64,000 bases of DNA, from assembly GCA_003255065.1 (NCBI GenBank), contig QAOA01007183.1:1225001-1289000 (forward strand), read 5' to 3'. A program made the position numbers and the translations under genes. Each line of letters begins with the position of its first letter. The stretch's first letter is position 1. Of this stretch, positions 1 to 13,204 are shown one piece after another. Origin of the DNA: Cercis canadensis (taxonomy: Eukaryota; Streptophyta; Magnoliopsida; Fabales; Fabaceae). A model generated the notes under the pieces. The model saw nothing but the letters and a program-made list of their open reading frames with translations, searched no databases and was not told the DNA's origin.

Positions 1-961
1 CTTAAATAATGGGCTATTAATTTTTAAGTGTTAATTTGGGCAAAACCCTTAAAAGCGGGTTTAAAAGCAACTGGACTAGAAGGTATCTAAAGAAGAAGAC
101 AAGGCATTGGAACAGGAGAATATATGCTTTCTCAAACTTAGGGGCATAAAATCCAACACTCAGGGGCCATGCTCCTCTTTGCTTTCCATTCCCACTAAAC
201 AGAATATATTTGATATTTCCATATTGTACCTGGTCTATTGCCTTCTTAGGGGGATCACATAAGACAAGGCTTCATCATCCGCCAATGGACGGCTCAGGAT
301 TTACCACCATTTTGCTCTCTAGTTATAGCTTTTTCTATGTGTCAGTAAATTCATATGTGTGTGATCGATGCATTGTTGATTGTTGTTCTCACACCTTTCA
401 GCCACTTTCTCATGGTTTGGGCTTTCTGAGAATAATGTCGACATTTCAATTTTCTTTTAGGAACGGACCAATTTGATCGGTGCCATCAACCCGTAGTTTC
501 CGGTTTATAAGCAAAATCTTAGTGGTGGGATTCAGACATTTAAAAAAAAATAAAAAATTGTATTATATATATATAAGTTTCTAGTAACTGAGCTTCCTCA
601 CCACCAATTGCATGGATGAAATTAAGAAAGACGTAAGACTTGGATCTAATTTTTATTTCATTTTAAAAAGGGGTTAAAGAAGCGATTAATTTACAGTACT
701 TTGTTAATTTGGAAATATAAAAGAATTTAATAATAATGAATCTCAAGAGAATATCTTCATCTAAATCCACTGAAACCAATAACTGAAAACGAACCAAGAA
801 AATCATATGTACAGTACTTTGTTAATTTACCAGAACATGGTTTCCTATTCAAAATCATTAAGGGTCTGGTTTGGAAGGGTAAAATTTTGCAGTAAAGGCA
901 ATCGTTGACCACTGCATTGGGATTTGCCTCGGTTGACCACACGAGGAATGTGGCACTGGCA

Positions 962-1001
962 CTGCCTATATGACGAATGGGCTGCCTATATGACGAATGG
1001 G
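962..1001. repeat. Perfect 20-bp tandem duplication
   Basis: The unit CTGCCTATATGACGAATGGG occurs twice, back to back, without a mismatch. It lies outside any gene. It could be replication slippage or a filled double-strand break; no function is implied. Confidence 0.9.
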
Positions 1002-2289
1002 CCTTGTGGTTTGAATTAGGTTACTCCTTTTCCTGCAGTCCAATTAAAGGGAAGCTAAGATGGGCTAGTCATGGGTCACTCCTGGCCCAACCTAGTACTG
1101 TATGGGCTGAAAGCTGTGGACCCATTGTTACTAACTTCCACAATTGTATAAGAGAGAAAAGTATAGACGTGCCCTTAAATGTCTTAAAACATGCTATTAT
1201 CAGGAAATAAAAAATAAAAAAGCTTTCCTGCTGTTGGGTGTGACAAAAGAAGCTAAATTTGAAGTTGAATGGTTCAAGTTTATGTTTGATATTGTAGAGA
1301 TTAGCTGTGTGGTGAGTGGTGAGTGGTGAGATAGATGTATGAAAATAAAAGTTGCAATCTTGCGGGGAGTGACTTAAAAAGTGTGACAATGGAAGAAAAC
1401 GAGTGCGTGGTCCTTGCGGAGACATGAAGAGGTCAATCACCTAAATATTTGTAGAACTTGTCTCTCGAATGTTTCAACTCTCCTCAGTCAGCCACTATTT
1501 GTGTTATTAAGGAGCGTCATCAATTTCCTTTCGATTCTCTCCTCCTCCATTATTTGCATCTTAATTTCCCTCACCTACCTATCAGCCTATCACAATCCAC
1601 TAAAAATACTAGTCTTAACTCTTAATAATCTTCTTTTCTCATTTGTCAACAAAAAAGAAAAAAAAAACCTTAATAATCTTCATCATATACTTCACAAAAT
1701 TAATAATGAAGTTTGATACCTACCTTATCTCTTTCCTCCGTAATGTAGGTAGGTTATCTGAAATTTGGTTTATGAAGACGCATAATTAATCATCAGAAGC
1801 ATCATGATAAATATGATCATCTTGGTTATCATTATTAGTTTACTTTTTTGTTTGTTGACCATTGTAGCTTTGTCCCTTTCATGAGATGAGATCGATCCAT
1901 ATGGATATGCAAATATTCCTACCTCACTTAATTTCATTTTTATTGTACGAAAAAAAAATTAAAAAAAATGCTAACTAAGACTTTCAAAATGTAAATTTGA
2001 AACGCTTTAGAAAGTAGGGCAGGATATGGGTTCAAACTGTCCACCCACCCAAGTGTGACATATAGTATTGCAAAGGATCCTAAGATTAGTTTGAGATGAC
2101 AGGGATGACGCTTTACATCATTCATGTGGGTCTATAAAGCGACCAAGCAGTGGACTACTGGTTTTATTATTATCATCTTTTGTAAAAAGAAAGAACTAGA
2201 AATAATAAAAATTTAGGCCTAACAAAAAAATAAAATAAAACAAGTTCAGTATAAATTCAATGAAATATTAATTAAATGCAGATAATATT

Positions 2290-2600
2290 ATATATTCACG
2301 TATTAAAGTGTGAATTTATGAATGTCAAATAACGCTACTAGAAAAAGTTAAGTTAGCATCATTTTTTATTATTATTATGGCACGCGGGTAAAGTCTTAGT
2401 GGGCCTTACCTGTGTGGCTGTGTTACAATGTGGTGATGTACTATCATATCCCAATCCCACTCCCACAAACAAAACAATCTAAATATTATATTATATTACC
2501 ACGCTAGCTATACTCAAATTGTCTGGCAATTTGTGACTTGTATGTCCCTTGGGCTATGGAGGCCATATAAAAACCATTGTCTTCCATTCAGTATATCTTC
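2290..2600. repeat. Duplicated 3' flank of the acyltransferase unit, copy A
   Basis: This stretch, with the landmarks CTATCATATC, CCCACTCCCACAAAC and TATTATATTACCACGCTA, recurs in the same orientation at about 7.43-7.64 kb with scattered differences. It shows that the duplicated segment included DNA beyond the 3' end of the acyltransferase gene. In copy A about 1.5 kb separates this flank from the stop codon; in copy B they almost touch, so one unit has gained or lost DNA. Confidence 0.7.
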
Positions 2601-4203
2601 TCGAGCTCTCATCTTCTATTATCAATGATGGGTCTTTATCATATTGAGTACAAAATTGTATTCATATATGTAACAGGTCATATATATGTGCGTGTATGAG
2701 ATTGGTGATAGAGGTAATATTACATGAGGCAGCACATGGGGTGGGACTGCCACTTTTTAATCCCTTAAAAAGGGAAAGATCATATTCATACCACATCAGA
2801 TCACAGAATCATTTCCCGCACGAATTAATATGTTCATTGACTCTTCTCATGCATCCTGCAAAATATACTGTAGCAACGACTCCACTATACTTATACTATA
2901 TGTCTTTCTCTCCTGCCGGTTGGATGACAAAAAGGAAGGGAATAATTAGAAACTGGCACTAACCATTAGTTGGAATTGGACCTTTTCTCTTTTGCGCTAA
3001 ACCCAGATCCAATATTAATTAGAAAGCTCATTTTCAAGTGAATTTGTTCATAAAACAAAAAGAAATTACAGAATTAACGCGGATTATTTTGTTTCACTGC
3101 GCTGAAGATGAAGGTTATATGGCTGGATCATGGATTAGTGAGGAATATAGTTGGCTTTGATTTTGGAATAATTAAAGCACATGAGAGTGGATGCTTCGGA
3201 TACTCAATCCAGCCGATATGCGAAGCCTATTATGCATGCATGTATGACACCATTTTGAAATTCCTCAAAGATATGCCATGTGCTAATTCTATAAGAAGAT
3301 TATGCGATTTGAGATTCCAGCAGCACAATTTATGAAAAGCCAACTTGATGCTAGCTACCTTCCTTTTATTTACAGCAACAGTTCATTTAAGAAAAGGTTC
3401 ACGTTGAGGTCTAGATATTTTAAAAATTCCAATATCTAGTACAGTCACACAAGACATAAAGCAAAATGATATGTAGTATGTACTAAAAATAAGAACAAAC
3501 AAAGAAAACGATGACGGGACAGCGCATCATGAAATAGCAAATCCAAATCTGCAAGACTGCAACTAGTGGGGATTTTAAAAAAAAAAATTCCTTTTTGTTA
3601 GATATAACTGATGCCATTAAATAAATTTCAGGTGTGATTTAGCGCGCGTACGTAGTGCACAAACGAGAGAGAGTTTAATTTGGGTGTGCATTCTCTTCAT
3701 CTTGAATTGTCTGCATCAACATGAATGAATGCACGATGGATGTTTGTATCAACCTCAATCTAAAAGTTTCTACAAAAATGCCTGAAAATGACCTATACGT
3801 TGCAATTTGAGACTTCGAGTTAATTATGTGAGTGAAGCACACACATGCTATTATTCCTTTCAGCACTGGAATGCCAATATACCCTTCATTATCACCCACT
3901 TTGAGGCCAATCTAATCTCGTAGCAAATAAGTACGATGCACAAAATCTGGATTTTTCCAGGAATAATTTAATAAGACGGCAAAGAAAGGTTAAAACATAA
4001 AAAGAAGAATTAATCCAAGGAACGGAAAAAAGAAAAACAGTTTCAAAATTGTCGTCAGTCAGATTGTCAATTCCATTATACATTACGATCAGGATTAGGT
4101 TACATGGATATATTTCCCCCTTCATTATTCTTACTAGTTATTACAATATATAAGAGGGACAGATTAAAACTTTAAAAAGAAAAATAACATGTGGATCGGT
4201 CAT

Positions 4204-6503
4204 TCAGATGAATCCATTTCCATTTTGTTGTGCATGGTAGCCATTATTAACGTCTCCATTTTCTTCTTTTTTCCAAAATTCTTGCATGTAATACTCAAAT
4301 TTTTCTACCATACTCTCAGGCACTGACACTAGCACTCTCACCGCAGTAGAATCACCAATCACCGGTAAAAACAAGCAGTAAATATCACTTGTCAAAGAAC
4401 CCATGTGTAATGGTTTTCCCTCTCCAAAATCCACCTCTTCTAACCCTAGCTTAGACCACTGCGATATAACCAAGCTCGTGGAAAGATCCATTTTGACAGT
4501 TTTATCTTCCAACAAATCAACCATTGACCTTACATGCTCATCATCTAGCATTGCCTTGGCATTTTGCACCAGTTTCACACCATGGTGCAGGTTAGCCGTG
4601 ACCAAGTCTTTCACTGTGCTCTCGGCGCATCCTAGTACGAATCCATTCCCATAATATCCTTGTGGTAGTTCAGGGTTCAACTTTTTCCGAATGTTGACAG
4701 AGAAAAGGAGCTTCACATGGAGCGTGAAGGACAGGTCCAGTGATCTTACCCAAGAACGCCATGTGTGTGCTGCCAAAGCTTCAAAGGTGGTGCACTTTAG
4801 CGACGGAAAGCATTGCTGCTTTAGTTGAAGGACATCAAAGGAATTGAAGGTGAAGGACGTGGGCAACAACGGTTGAGACTGTAGCCAGTTTACGAGGTCC
4901 ACCTGAGGGTTAGTAGGGGTACTTTTGGTATATCCTGGGTGAGCGAAATTTACCTGCGGGGGACTGCGAGGCTTTAACACGTGTCGACCATGGAATGGTA
5001 AGATTGGTAGATCAATATTTTGTTTCCTGGTAACATGGGCCCAAGCTTGTAAAAACTGAGATGTCCCGATGCCATCACACACACAGTGATTGATTGCGGT
5101 GCACAAGATCATTCCCCCACAACGGAGATTCGTCACCTGAGATTAAAAAAAAAAAAAGAAAAAAGATGAAAGTTAAGTGTTATGCAAAGAATTTGTATTC
5201 GGTAATCTGAATTGATTCATGTTGCTTAGATTTGGGTTGTCCATTTTATTAAAGTTTATTTTAATTATTAAATATTAATGTGTTTTAATGGTTAAAATGA
5301 TCTTAAATGAAATAGACGACTTAGATCTAAGCAACATGACTCATGTGACATGACTGAAATTTTGATAAATTCAAAAGAATTGAATGAAAAAAGAAAAAGA
5401 TGGAACGCGGCGGTCAATGGCGGACCCAAAGGTCACCAACCAAACCAAGCTCTCCTGAAAATTCGATTTGTGTTTTTGATATTTGTTTAGTGCAGAGCTG
5501 CTAAGTCCTGCTTGTATCCAAAAGAAAAAGAAATACAATTAAAAAGTTGACATGTGGATTTTATTAGGTAAATAGACATTTCCTTTGGGTCAGATGTGAA
5601 TGGAATCGGAAAAAATTTGGTAAGCTTGTAGGGCGCTCAAAGCGACGTCGTTGTCGGAGGTCACCAACTAAAAAGTGTTTGCCTCGCCCAGCGAGACATC
5701 ATTGCTGGGGGAGAAACATTGAAATTAGTGGATAATGTTGAAATGTAGAACTGTAATTAATAATAAGCACACGAGTGAGAGAATATTAGCTATGAGTGCA
5801 CTGAGCTATTCAGGGGAAACTGCTCAACACTACCTACATGTTGAATTTCTTTGTTTATTTTTTGGTCTGAACTGAACATCTAAAAGTTGAATATATTCAC
5901 ACAAGCTAAAGTTATATGGTATGATTAAAAATTCAAATTCGTTAACAAATTAACAAGTGATTATATGATCTTAATTATGATTTACTTTAATTGGCTTCAC
6001 CTTCACGAAAAAAAAAAAAAGAAAACGAAAGACAATGGAAAATCGTGATAAAGAAAAGAGAATCTGATCACCTGGACAATAAGAGGAGGAACTTCCATGA
6101 AAGTGAGAGCTTGGAGCTTATACAAGAGCTTCCTCCAAGACTTGTTTGGCAACTTGAAAGAGTGAAGGAATTCATCAGCAGTGATATCCATGAAAGCTTG
6201 AGCGAGGAGAGCACCTTGTGCATTGCAATCAAGCTCAAGCTTAGAATCATCGTCACCACTGGTCCTCCTCAACCTTCCAGCTAATGGGTAGTAATCCACA
6301 AGAACTCTTGAGAGAGAGGAGTTGAGGATATCAAAGCTCACAGATTTCTTGAAGATGTAAAGATACTTAATGGAGAATCTGAGAAACTTTTGGTCATCAA
6401 GATTGGAGAGATAGAGAGAATGGTTTGGAGTTGGACCACTTGGACGGATTGTGATTGGCTCGTTTGGATAGAAACAATCTGGGAGGTCCTTAGATTTTAA
6501 CAT
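4204..6503 (-). CDS. BAHD-family acyltransferase, apparently intact
   Basis: This is a BAHD acyltransferase, which moves an acyl group from acyl-CoA to an alcohol or amine; the family is cytosolic. Exons are 6503-6072 (144 codons) and 5136-4204, joined in phase 0 at CAG|GTGATC and TCTCAG|GTGACG, giving 454 aa, a normal BAHD length. The catalytic HXXXD is HCVCD (His161, Asp165). The second family motif, DFGWG, reads DFGEG (residues 380-384), so Trp is replaced by Glu. The first-exon frame continues 57 codons upstream, but I chose the Met at 6503 because the family starts near there and the neighbouring copy has an equivalent ATG. A TATA-like element lies near 6.76 kb. A broken tandem copy lies upstream on the same strand. 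Substrate cannot be told; the general look is hydroxycinnamoyl- or fatty-alcohol-type. Confidence 0.88.
5218..5338. mobile_element. Small MITE-like inverted repeat in the acyltransferase intron
   Basis: The left end CATGTTGCTTAGAT is exactly mirrored by ATCTAAGCAACATG at the right end, and the match continues imperfectly inwards, giving a hairpin of about 120 bp. It sits inside the 935-bp intron of the intact acyltransferase. The corresponding stretch is absent from the tandem copy. No clear target duplication was fixed and the superfamily is not assigned. Confidence 0.6.
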
Positions 6504-7305
6504 ATTTTCGACCTTGCAGATGAAGATTAATGATGACAATCCAAAAAAGAAAGAGAAACAGAGAGGGGAGGAGAGAAAGAAATTAAGACAAGGGAGAGAT
6601 GAGAGAAGTTGTGTTGATTGAATGGGAAAAAGTGAGAGAGGAAAGCTAAGAGTTTTGTAGACAAGAAAAACCACGGGTCATTCAGAAATCTACGGTTGGA
6701 TTATGGTTCGAGTACGATGAGATTCCTTTTAGGAGGCACGCTAAGATGAGGGCACCCTCATTATAAAACCCATGCTCTTCATTCTAAATTTTCAACTGCC
6801 CCTGCTAAGACAAAGACGCCACTTTTCAAGCTCTTCAACTATTTTAATCAATATGCGCTCGCTGCTGCTGCTGCTACTACATAACATAACATAACAGGGA
6901 CTAACAGATAACAAGAGGATCATTATAGGATAGTTAGTCATCAAGTCACAGTAAGTGTTTCTTTAGCTGATTGATTCATAAATCGGTGAAGGACTTCATG
7001 ACCACCAAGTATTTCTTTCCAAATGTCCGATGCATAGAAGTAGTACATGTAAACAACACTTAAACCACAATTTTATTGTATTTTTTTTCATTCACACGTT
7101 GCTACCCAGCAATGGATTCATCACATATTGGTATCAAATACTCAAGTTAGCCAGTAACTTGAGCCAAATTCAAAATGGTTTTAGTCCAATTCACATATAT
7201 TCCCATGTCATTTAAAATTTGGTCACTCCGCCTCCTGATTTGCAGCCTCTGCTGGTTGCTCATTCTCACAAGTTTCTTTCACCGGGGAACTCTATTTGTA
7301 GTTTT

Positions 7306-7315
<10 letters not shown>

Positions 7316-7339
<24 letters not shown>

Positions 7340-7356
7340 NTTTTTTTTTTTTTTTT
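7316..7356. other. Homopolymer T run containing a single N
   Basis: About 40 T residues are interrupted by one N at 7340. The N marks an assembly uncertainty, so the true run length is unknown. The run lies between the intact acyltransferase and its broken copy. Confidence 0.9.
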
Positions 7357-7429
7357 GCCTCAGGCCCCTTTGTATTATCAAAAAGAAAAAATTAAGCTAG
7401 ACAAATTTTCTTAAAAAGTAACTTTAGTA

Positions 7430-7640
7430 TAAATTTAGATAACGCTATAAATAAAGTGTAAATTTATAGATATCAAGTAACACTGCTGAAGTTCTCAGTG
7501 TAACAATGTTCTATCATATCTATATCCCACTCCCACAAACATTATAATTTAAATATTATATTATATTACCACGCTAACTACACGCAAAATGTTGTACCAA
7601 CTTTGTCTTGCCATATAAAATGCTGTGTCGTATATCCTCT
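7430..7640. repeat. Duplicated 3' flank of the acyltransferase unit, copy B
   Basis: This is the counterpart of the stretch at 2.29-2.60 kb, sharing CCCACTCCCACAAAC and TATTATATTACCACGCTA in the same order and orientation. It lies immediately 3' of the broken acyltransferase copy. Confidence 0.7.
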
Positions 7641-8653
7641 AGTTCAATCTTATTACAAGAAGAGGTTAGAAACAAAAATAATGAGTGGATTAATCATTCA
7701 GATGAATCCATTTTGTTGTGCATAGTAGACATTATTAATTGATGTCTCTATTTTCTTCTTTTTTCCGAAATTCTTGCATGTAATACTGAAATCTTTCCAT
7801 CTGACTATCCGGCACTGTCGCTATAACTTTGATCGCAGTAGAATCACCGACCATCGGTAAAAAGAAGCAGAAAAGATCAATAGTCAAAGGACCCATGTGT
7901 AATGGTTTTCCTTCTCCAAAATCCACGTCTTCTAACCCAAGCCTAGACCACACTGCCAAAACCAAGCCAGTGGAATCATTTGCTATGACGGTTTTGTCCC
8001 CCAACAAATCAATTGCTGACCTTACATACTCTTCATCTATCCTTTCCTTAGCATGCTGCACTAGTTTCAAAGCATACTCCAGATCAGCCGTGACCGAGTT
8101 ATTTACTGTAAATCCATTCCCATAAAACCCTTGTGGTAGTTCGGGGTTCAACTTTTTCCTACAGCTCACAGGGAAAAGGATCTTAACAAGGGAGTGTGGG
8201 GGGACAGGTCCAGTGACCTTATCCACGAACGCCACGTGTGCGCTGCTAGAGCGTCAAATGAGGTGCACCTTAATGACGGTACACCCCGCTGTTTTAGTTT
8301 ATGGACATCAGAGGAATTGAAGGTGAAGGATGTGGGCGACGACGGCTAAGACTGTAGTAGCTTTAAAAAGTGCACCTCACTATTATCAGTAGTAGCGGTA
8401 TTTCTGTTATATAATGGGTTAGGGAAATTCCCCTGTGGGGGGATTGCGAGGCTTTAGCGTGTCTCGAGCATGAAAGGGCTTAATTGGTAGATCACTGTTA
8501 GGTTCCCTGCTAAAATGGGCCCAAGCGTGTAGAAACTGAGACGTCCCAAGGCCATCACATAGATTGATCGCGGTGCACATCACCATTCCCCCACAACGGA
8601 GTTTCGTCACCTGAGAATGAGATTAAAAAAAAAAAATTACTGTTAATTTTGTG

Positions 8654-8661
8654 GGCTGAAC
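8654..8661. repeat. Target-site duplication, left side of hAT
   Basis: GGCTGAAC directly precedes the terminal repeat. The right-hand copy is GGTTGAAC, so 7 of 8 bases match; 8 bp is the duplication length typical of hAT elements. Confidence 0.8.
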
Positions 8662-9079
8662 TAGGGCTGTTTGCGGGTCGGGTGGGTTGAGGGATAAAAC
8701 AAAATTTGAACCGTACTTCATCTTGCGGTTCGATTCAATTTGGTTTTGTGTGAAATAAGAATTGAAATCGGACCAAATTGATTTGATTTGGTTTGGTTTG
8801 AGCGGGTTTGCGGTTTGAACTATATGGAACTTGCTGGACCATATAAAGACCAATTAACAAACATAAACAGAAACAGAATGGTGAGACTCGAATTAGAAAC
8901 ATGACAATTTGATCATCATCAATCAGAAAATAGAATTAAGTCAATTAACAATTTAATCATCATCAAATTTTAAACATTCAAACATAATAAAATTGACAAA
9001 CTTAGTACTTTAAGTCTTTAACCATCATCAAACATAATGAAATCATCAAATAAAAACTAGTAACAAAGTACAAAGTAAT

Positions 9080-9280
9080 TTAATCAATCTCCAACATCAA
9101 CATGATTGAACTAATTGAAAGTAATTTTGGATATATAGTTGAGCAATTTTTTAAATGGCGAAACAAGTTCGATGTCCCTTCCATCCTTGTGTCAATGTTG
9201 AAACGTTTGTCACAATGATTGCAAGTAAAATACAGTTTATGATCATCTTCATCTGCAGTATCATTGGTGAAATTCTTCAA
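9080..9280 (-). other. Extra BED-type zinc-finger fragment at the 3' side of the hAT
   Basis: An open stretch contains FTCNHCDKRFNID followed by NLFRHLKNC, that is Cys-x2-Cys and His-x3-Cys in BED-finger spacing. It lies downstream of the hATC dimerisation domain on the same strand, whereas hAT proteins usually have the BED finger only at the N-terminus. It could be a remnant of a second, nested hAT, a rearranged exon, or an alternative reading unit. It is better preserved than the N-terminal finger at 11.4 kb. Confidence 0.6.
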
Positions 9281-9589
9281 AATATCTGGTTAAGCCTTCT
9301 GTTCACTTTCAACTAAATAGCAAGAAACATAACATACATTCAGAGATAATAAATCTTAAAGCAAAAAACATAACAGATATTCAGACAAGTAAAAAAATTC
9401 TAAAGCATCAAAAGATAGACATTTTCTAATAGAGTATCAAGCAATCTATTTCGTCTTAGTCCCTATTTCAGTTTTAGTTACATTTGACAATTCCAGTTTA
9501 ATAATAGACAAAAAACAACACAAAAAATTCATAAGTCAACTAGTTTATTTAAAATTAAATTGTAGAAGTTAAAGTTTTCAGTCCTAAAT

Positions 9590-11746
9590 TAGCTGCGAAG
9601 ATCAATAATTTTTTTGGGTGATTTCAACTAATTTTGGTAACAAATCAAAGCCTCGACAGTAGTAGGTGCAAGTGAACTATGAAATGGGTCAAGAATTCAA
9701 CCCCCAGTGCTAAAAGTATACTCAGATGACACTGTAGACATTAGTATAACCAATATATCTTTTGCCATGTGAGATAAGACAATATCTCAACCTTTTTCTC
9801 TTCCACCACTTCAGAATATCAAACCTATTATAATCATCATCTACTTTATCATTCAAGTATCTCTCTAATTCATTCTTTTTCACTTTAATCTATTTTTTTT
9901 TTCACCGTCAATTTGAACTTTGATGACCAGCTTTCATCATCATCTATCTCATTTTGTGAAGAAAGCTCTAATAGAGAACTAGAATCACTTGCATCAAAAG
10001 GCATAGGATACTAAAGCTTGTAATTGTCAAACAATTTTTGAAATACATCTTTCAATTTTGCATACATTAATTCCTCTATCATCTTGTCATACATCCGATT
10101 AAAGTATAAATTCAAATATTCAAACTTATACCAAGGATCAAATATGACAGCCACAAGTAAAAGAAAATTTGTATTATCACTACTACAATCCTAATATTTA
10201 TCAAACTTGGCTTTCATTCTTACTGTCATACTATGAAAAATCTCATTATCACTAGACTTCCATTTCATTAAAGTTCTTGCAATACAACATAATTTTTTAA
10301 AAAATTCATTTGAAATGATATTCAAAGAACCAAAAAAGGAAAGAGTTGCATTATAAAAAATCTTTAGGAACTTAGTAAAAACCTGAGCCCTCGTCTAATC
10401 TTCTACATTGGGAGGCCCCCATTGGCATTAAAATAACACATGTACTACACATCATCATCTTCAAGGCGTGTGAAAGCTTTTTTCAAACTTTTCAGCTGCA
10501 TCTAACATTAAATATGTGTTATTCCACCTAGTAGGCACATTCATACAAATCCCTTGTTTATTAGCTATCTTAGCTTCATTTACCATTCTTTTAAATAAAA
10601 CTATTTTTTTGGGAGATGATCTCATATATTTACAAGCAGCCCTAATTCTTTTTATACAGTCATCTATTTCTTTTAGTTCATCATTGACAATTAAATTTAA
10701 TATATGTGCACAACACTTTGATTGCATATATTGCCCATTTAATGATGTTCTATTTCACTCATTAACCCTATTTATCAAATAAGAAAGAACAATATTGTTT
10801 GAGATAACATTATCAATAGTGACTGTGCCAATATATGTAATCCACCAACCTTTTATGCATATTTTTAGCTGTTTCCCTATTGTATCACCCCTATGATCAT
10901 TAATAAGACTAAAAGACATAATTTTTTTATTTAATTCTCAATCATCATCTATGTAGTGAGCTATCACACACATGTAATTCAAATTTTGAATAGAGGTCCA
11001 AGTATTAGTGGTAAGACAGCCTCATTGATTTCTAGTTGCTAATGTGTTCTTTAACTTATCTCTCTCATTAAAATACCTCGACATACAGTTTCTTGCTATT
11101 GTGATGCGAGAAGGAATCTGAAATTAAGGTTGAGCAACTTGAATAAAACCCTTAAATCCTTCATTTTCAACAAACTTGAAGGACAACTCATATATAATAA
11201 TAATTCTATATAGAGCACTTATACATTCCTCTTGATTAAACTCTAAAATCCTAACAGGATCATTTCTATAACTTCCCCCCTTAGGTTTTCTAGCAGCTCT
11301 TAAGAGTTTTCTGCTTTTTATTCTTCATCCTATGTGAATTTTTTATACATCAATCTAAATGATTTTTCATACTAAATGTATCATAGTTCTCGCTATTACA
11401 TGCATATATATGACTTACTACAATAATTACAGGTAGCCCTCTTCTCATCCTTATTCTTAATAAAATGAGACCACACAACAGATATAGGTCTAATAGATTT
11501 TCTTTTCAAGTTTACCTTAGTCGCAACTTGCTTAGGTTCAGCCTCCAACTGAGATGCTTCAACTTCTAATAAAACATCTATATCCTCTTCAACAGCAATG
11601 CTAATTGGAAGAGTTTGAGTACTCCCCATTTGACTTTGAGTGTCAGCAGTCACCATAAAGCCCCTAAATTTTTTTTCAATGAATAAAACTATGTCTAAAA
11701 AAAATAACATAAGGCATAATGTAAACAAAAAATAAAACAAAGACAC
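9590..11746 (-). pseudogene. hAT transposase remnant (BED finger to hATC domain)
   Basis: The N-terminal piece (11746-11396) has an acidic lead-in and then a BED-type finger beginning SVVWSHFIKN with CNYC. The middle piece (10727-10461) has the hAT-typical CCAHILNLIV and VPTRWNNTYLML motifs. The end (about 9.80-9.60 kb) carries the C-terminal dimerisation motif with MSTVSSEYTFSTGG, followed after an in-frame stop by ILDPFHSSL and TVEALIC. Overall it resembles the RICESLEEPER/DAYSLEEPER type of plant hAT protein. Several stops and frame changes lie between the pieces, so it is a fossil reading frame. Confidence 0.85.
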
Positions 11747-13204
11747 AATGTATTAGACTTGGACAGAGTCATAACATAAGACATTCAGGTAAAAATTCAT
11801 TTGACCATAATTTGTGATTACTACACATATTTTATAGGCAATCACATCTAATGAAAATAAAAAGAAAAATTATATACATACCCACTATAAATATGTACAC
11901 AATAGAGAACAGAAGAAAGAAATTATTAGTACTCTAACTTACTACACGGAAACTAAAAAGATAAATAGTAGAATTATGCCTATGGACCTAGATTCTTTTA
12001 CAAAACTTGTGCATTGACATTATGTTCATAGACTCCTTTATTTTATGCTTATGCCACCAAATCATTAACTTAATACCACTCCCTTGACCAAAGTCCTGAT
12101 TACCCACGTTAAACATGTTGACAACATGCTTCTATTAAACTAAGAAGTCTTTATGATCTCACTAATGCCCTAGATGAAAGTTGAATATATAGAAAAATTG
12201 TTTACCAAGTCCATGATAATATGATGACATCTGCTGACGCACAAGACACCAAATAAAAAATTAACAGGTTAATAACTCTCTTAACTTTTGAGTATATTAG
12301 GCTAAGATCTTCCATGGTTGTTTTCCAGGTAAGTAAAAGAAGAATAAATAACATATTTAACACCAAGCCATCATTGTATCATGATCAACCCAACTATTTT
12401 ACTCATTAGTCATTACAGAGACTATTGGCAATTATTAAAAAATTTCACATAATCTATTCCAAATAAGCTTTTGTGCTTCAATTTCTTTTAAACAGAATAT
12501 CAATACTAAGGTACAGAGTTACATCAAACATAAGTCAATCTTTTCTCTCAACTATCCCAAAAGCAAACAAATTTATAAAAGCTTATTTGTATATAGCATG
12601 TTTTCAACATTTTGAGTTTTCATTAATCCAAAATCATGAATATTATGTCTAGACATAGCAAAAAAAGGCTCTTAACTTACAAATAATACTCAAGAATATT
12701 TCTATCATTATAACTAAGCAATGTTATAAACACTTACTATTATGCTTATTGAACTTTTTTTTTAAAATTAAAATTAGAAGAAAAATCCCTGAATTGTGAA
12801 GTTCAGTAGATATTTATGTAGCTATATTTCCTAAGGTATTCATTGCAAGTATCGACTGGAAATATCATGAAGAGAGGAACTCAGTGTATGCTACCATCAT
12901 TTAAAGAGGAACTGGAGAGAAAAACATAGAGATAGAGAATAAATTGTCTAAGGGTATTCTTCGATTCCACAAGATTTTATAAAAAAGAACAACAATTCTT
13001 ACCAGAGAAGAAATATATGTCAGAGCAATAGGACAGAATAGCAGCATAGGAGAATAGTAGTAAATATGAAAATCAATAAAATTCAATATTACCAAAATCT
13101 CTAAAATTAAAAATCTTCAAAACCCTAATCTGCTAACCCAATGGAATCAAGTGAACAATGAAATTAATGAACATTCAAGTGACAATTAGCAACTTTGTTC
13201 AGAA

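Larger units (their letters stand above)
1..4150. other. Intergenic region without a recognisable gene
   Basis: Reading frames here are short, lack recognisable domains and show no plausible exon chain. The DNA is AT-rich. Visible structure is limited to a perfect 20-bp tandem duplication near 0.98 kb and, around 2.3-2.6 kb, sequence that recurs at 7.4-7.6 kb as part of the tandem duplication of the acyltransferase region. I see no RNA gene. Confidence 0.6.

Noticed and set aside
6504-6674. 57-codon in-frame extension upstream of the acyltransferase start
   Set aside because: It is Leu/Phe/Ser-rich leader-like sequence absent from BAHD proteins, and the tandem copy has its ATG at the position equivalent to 6503.
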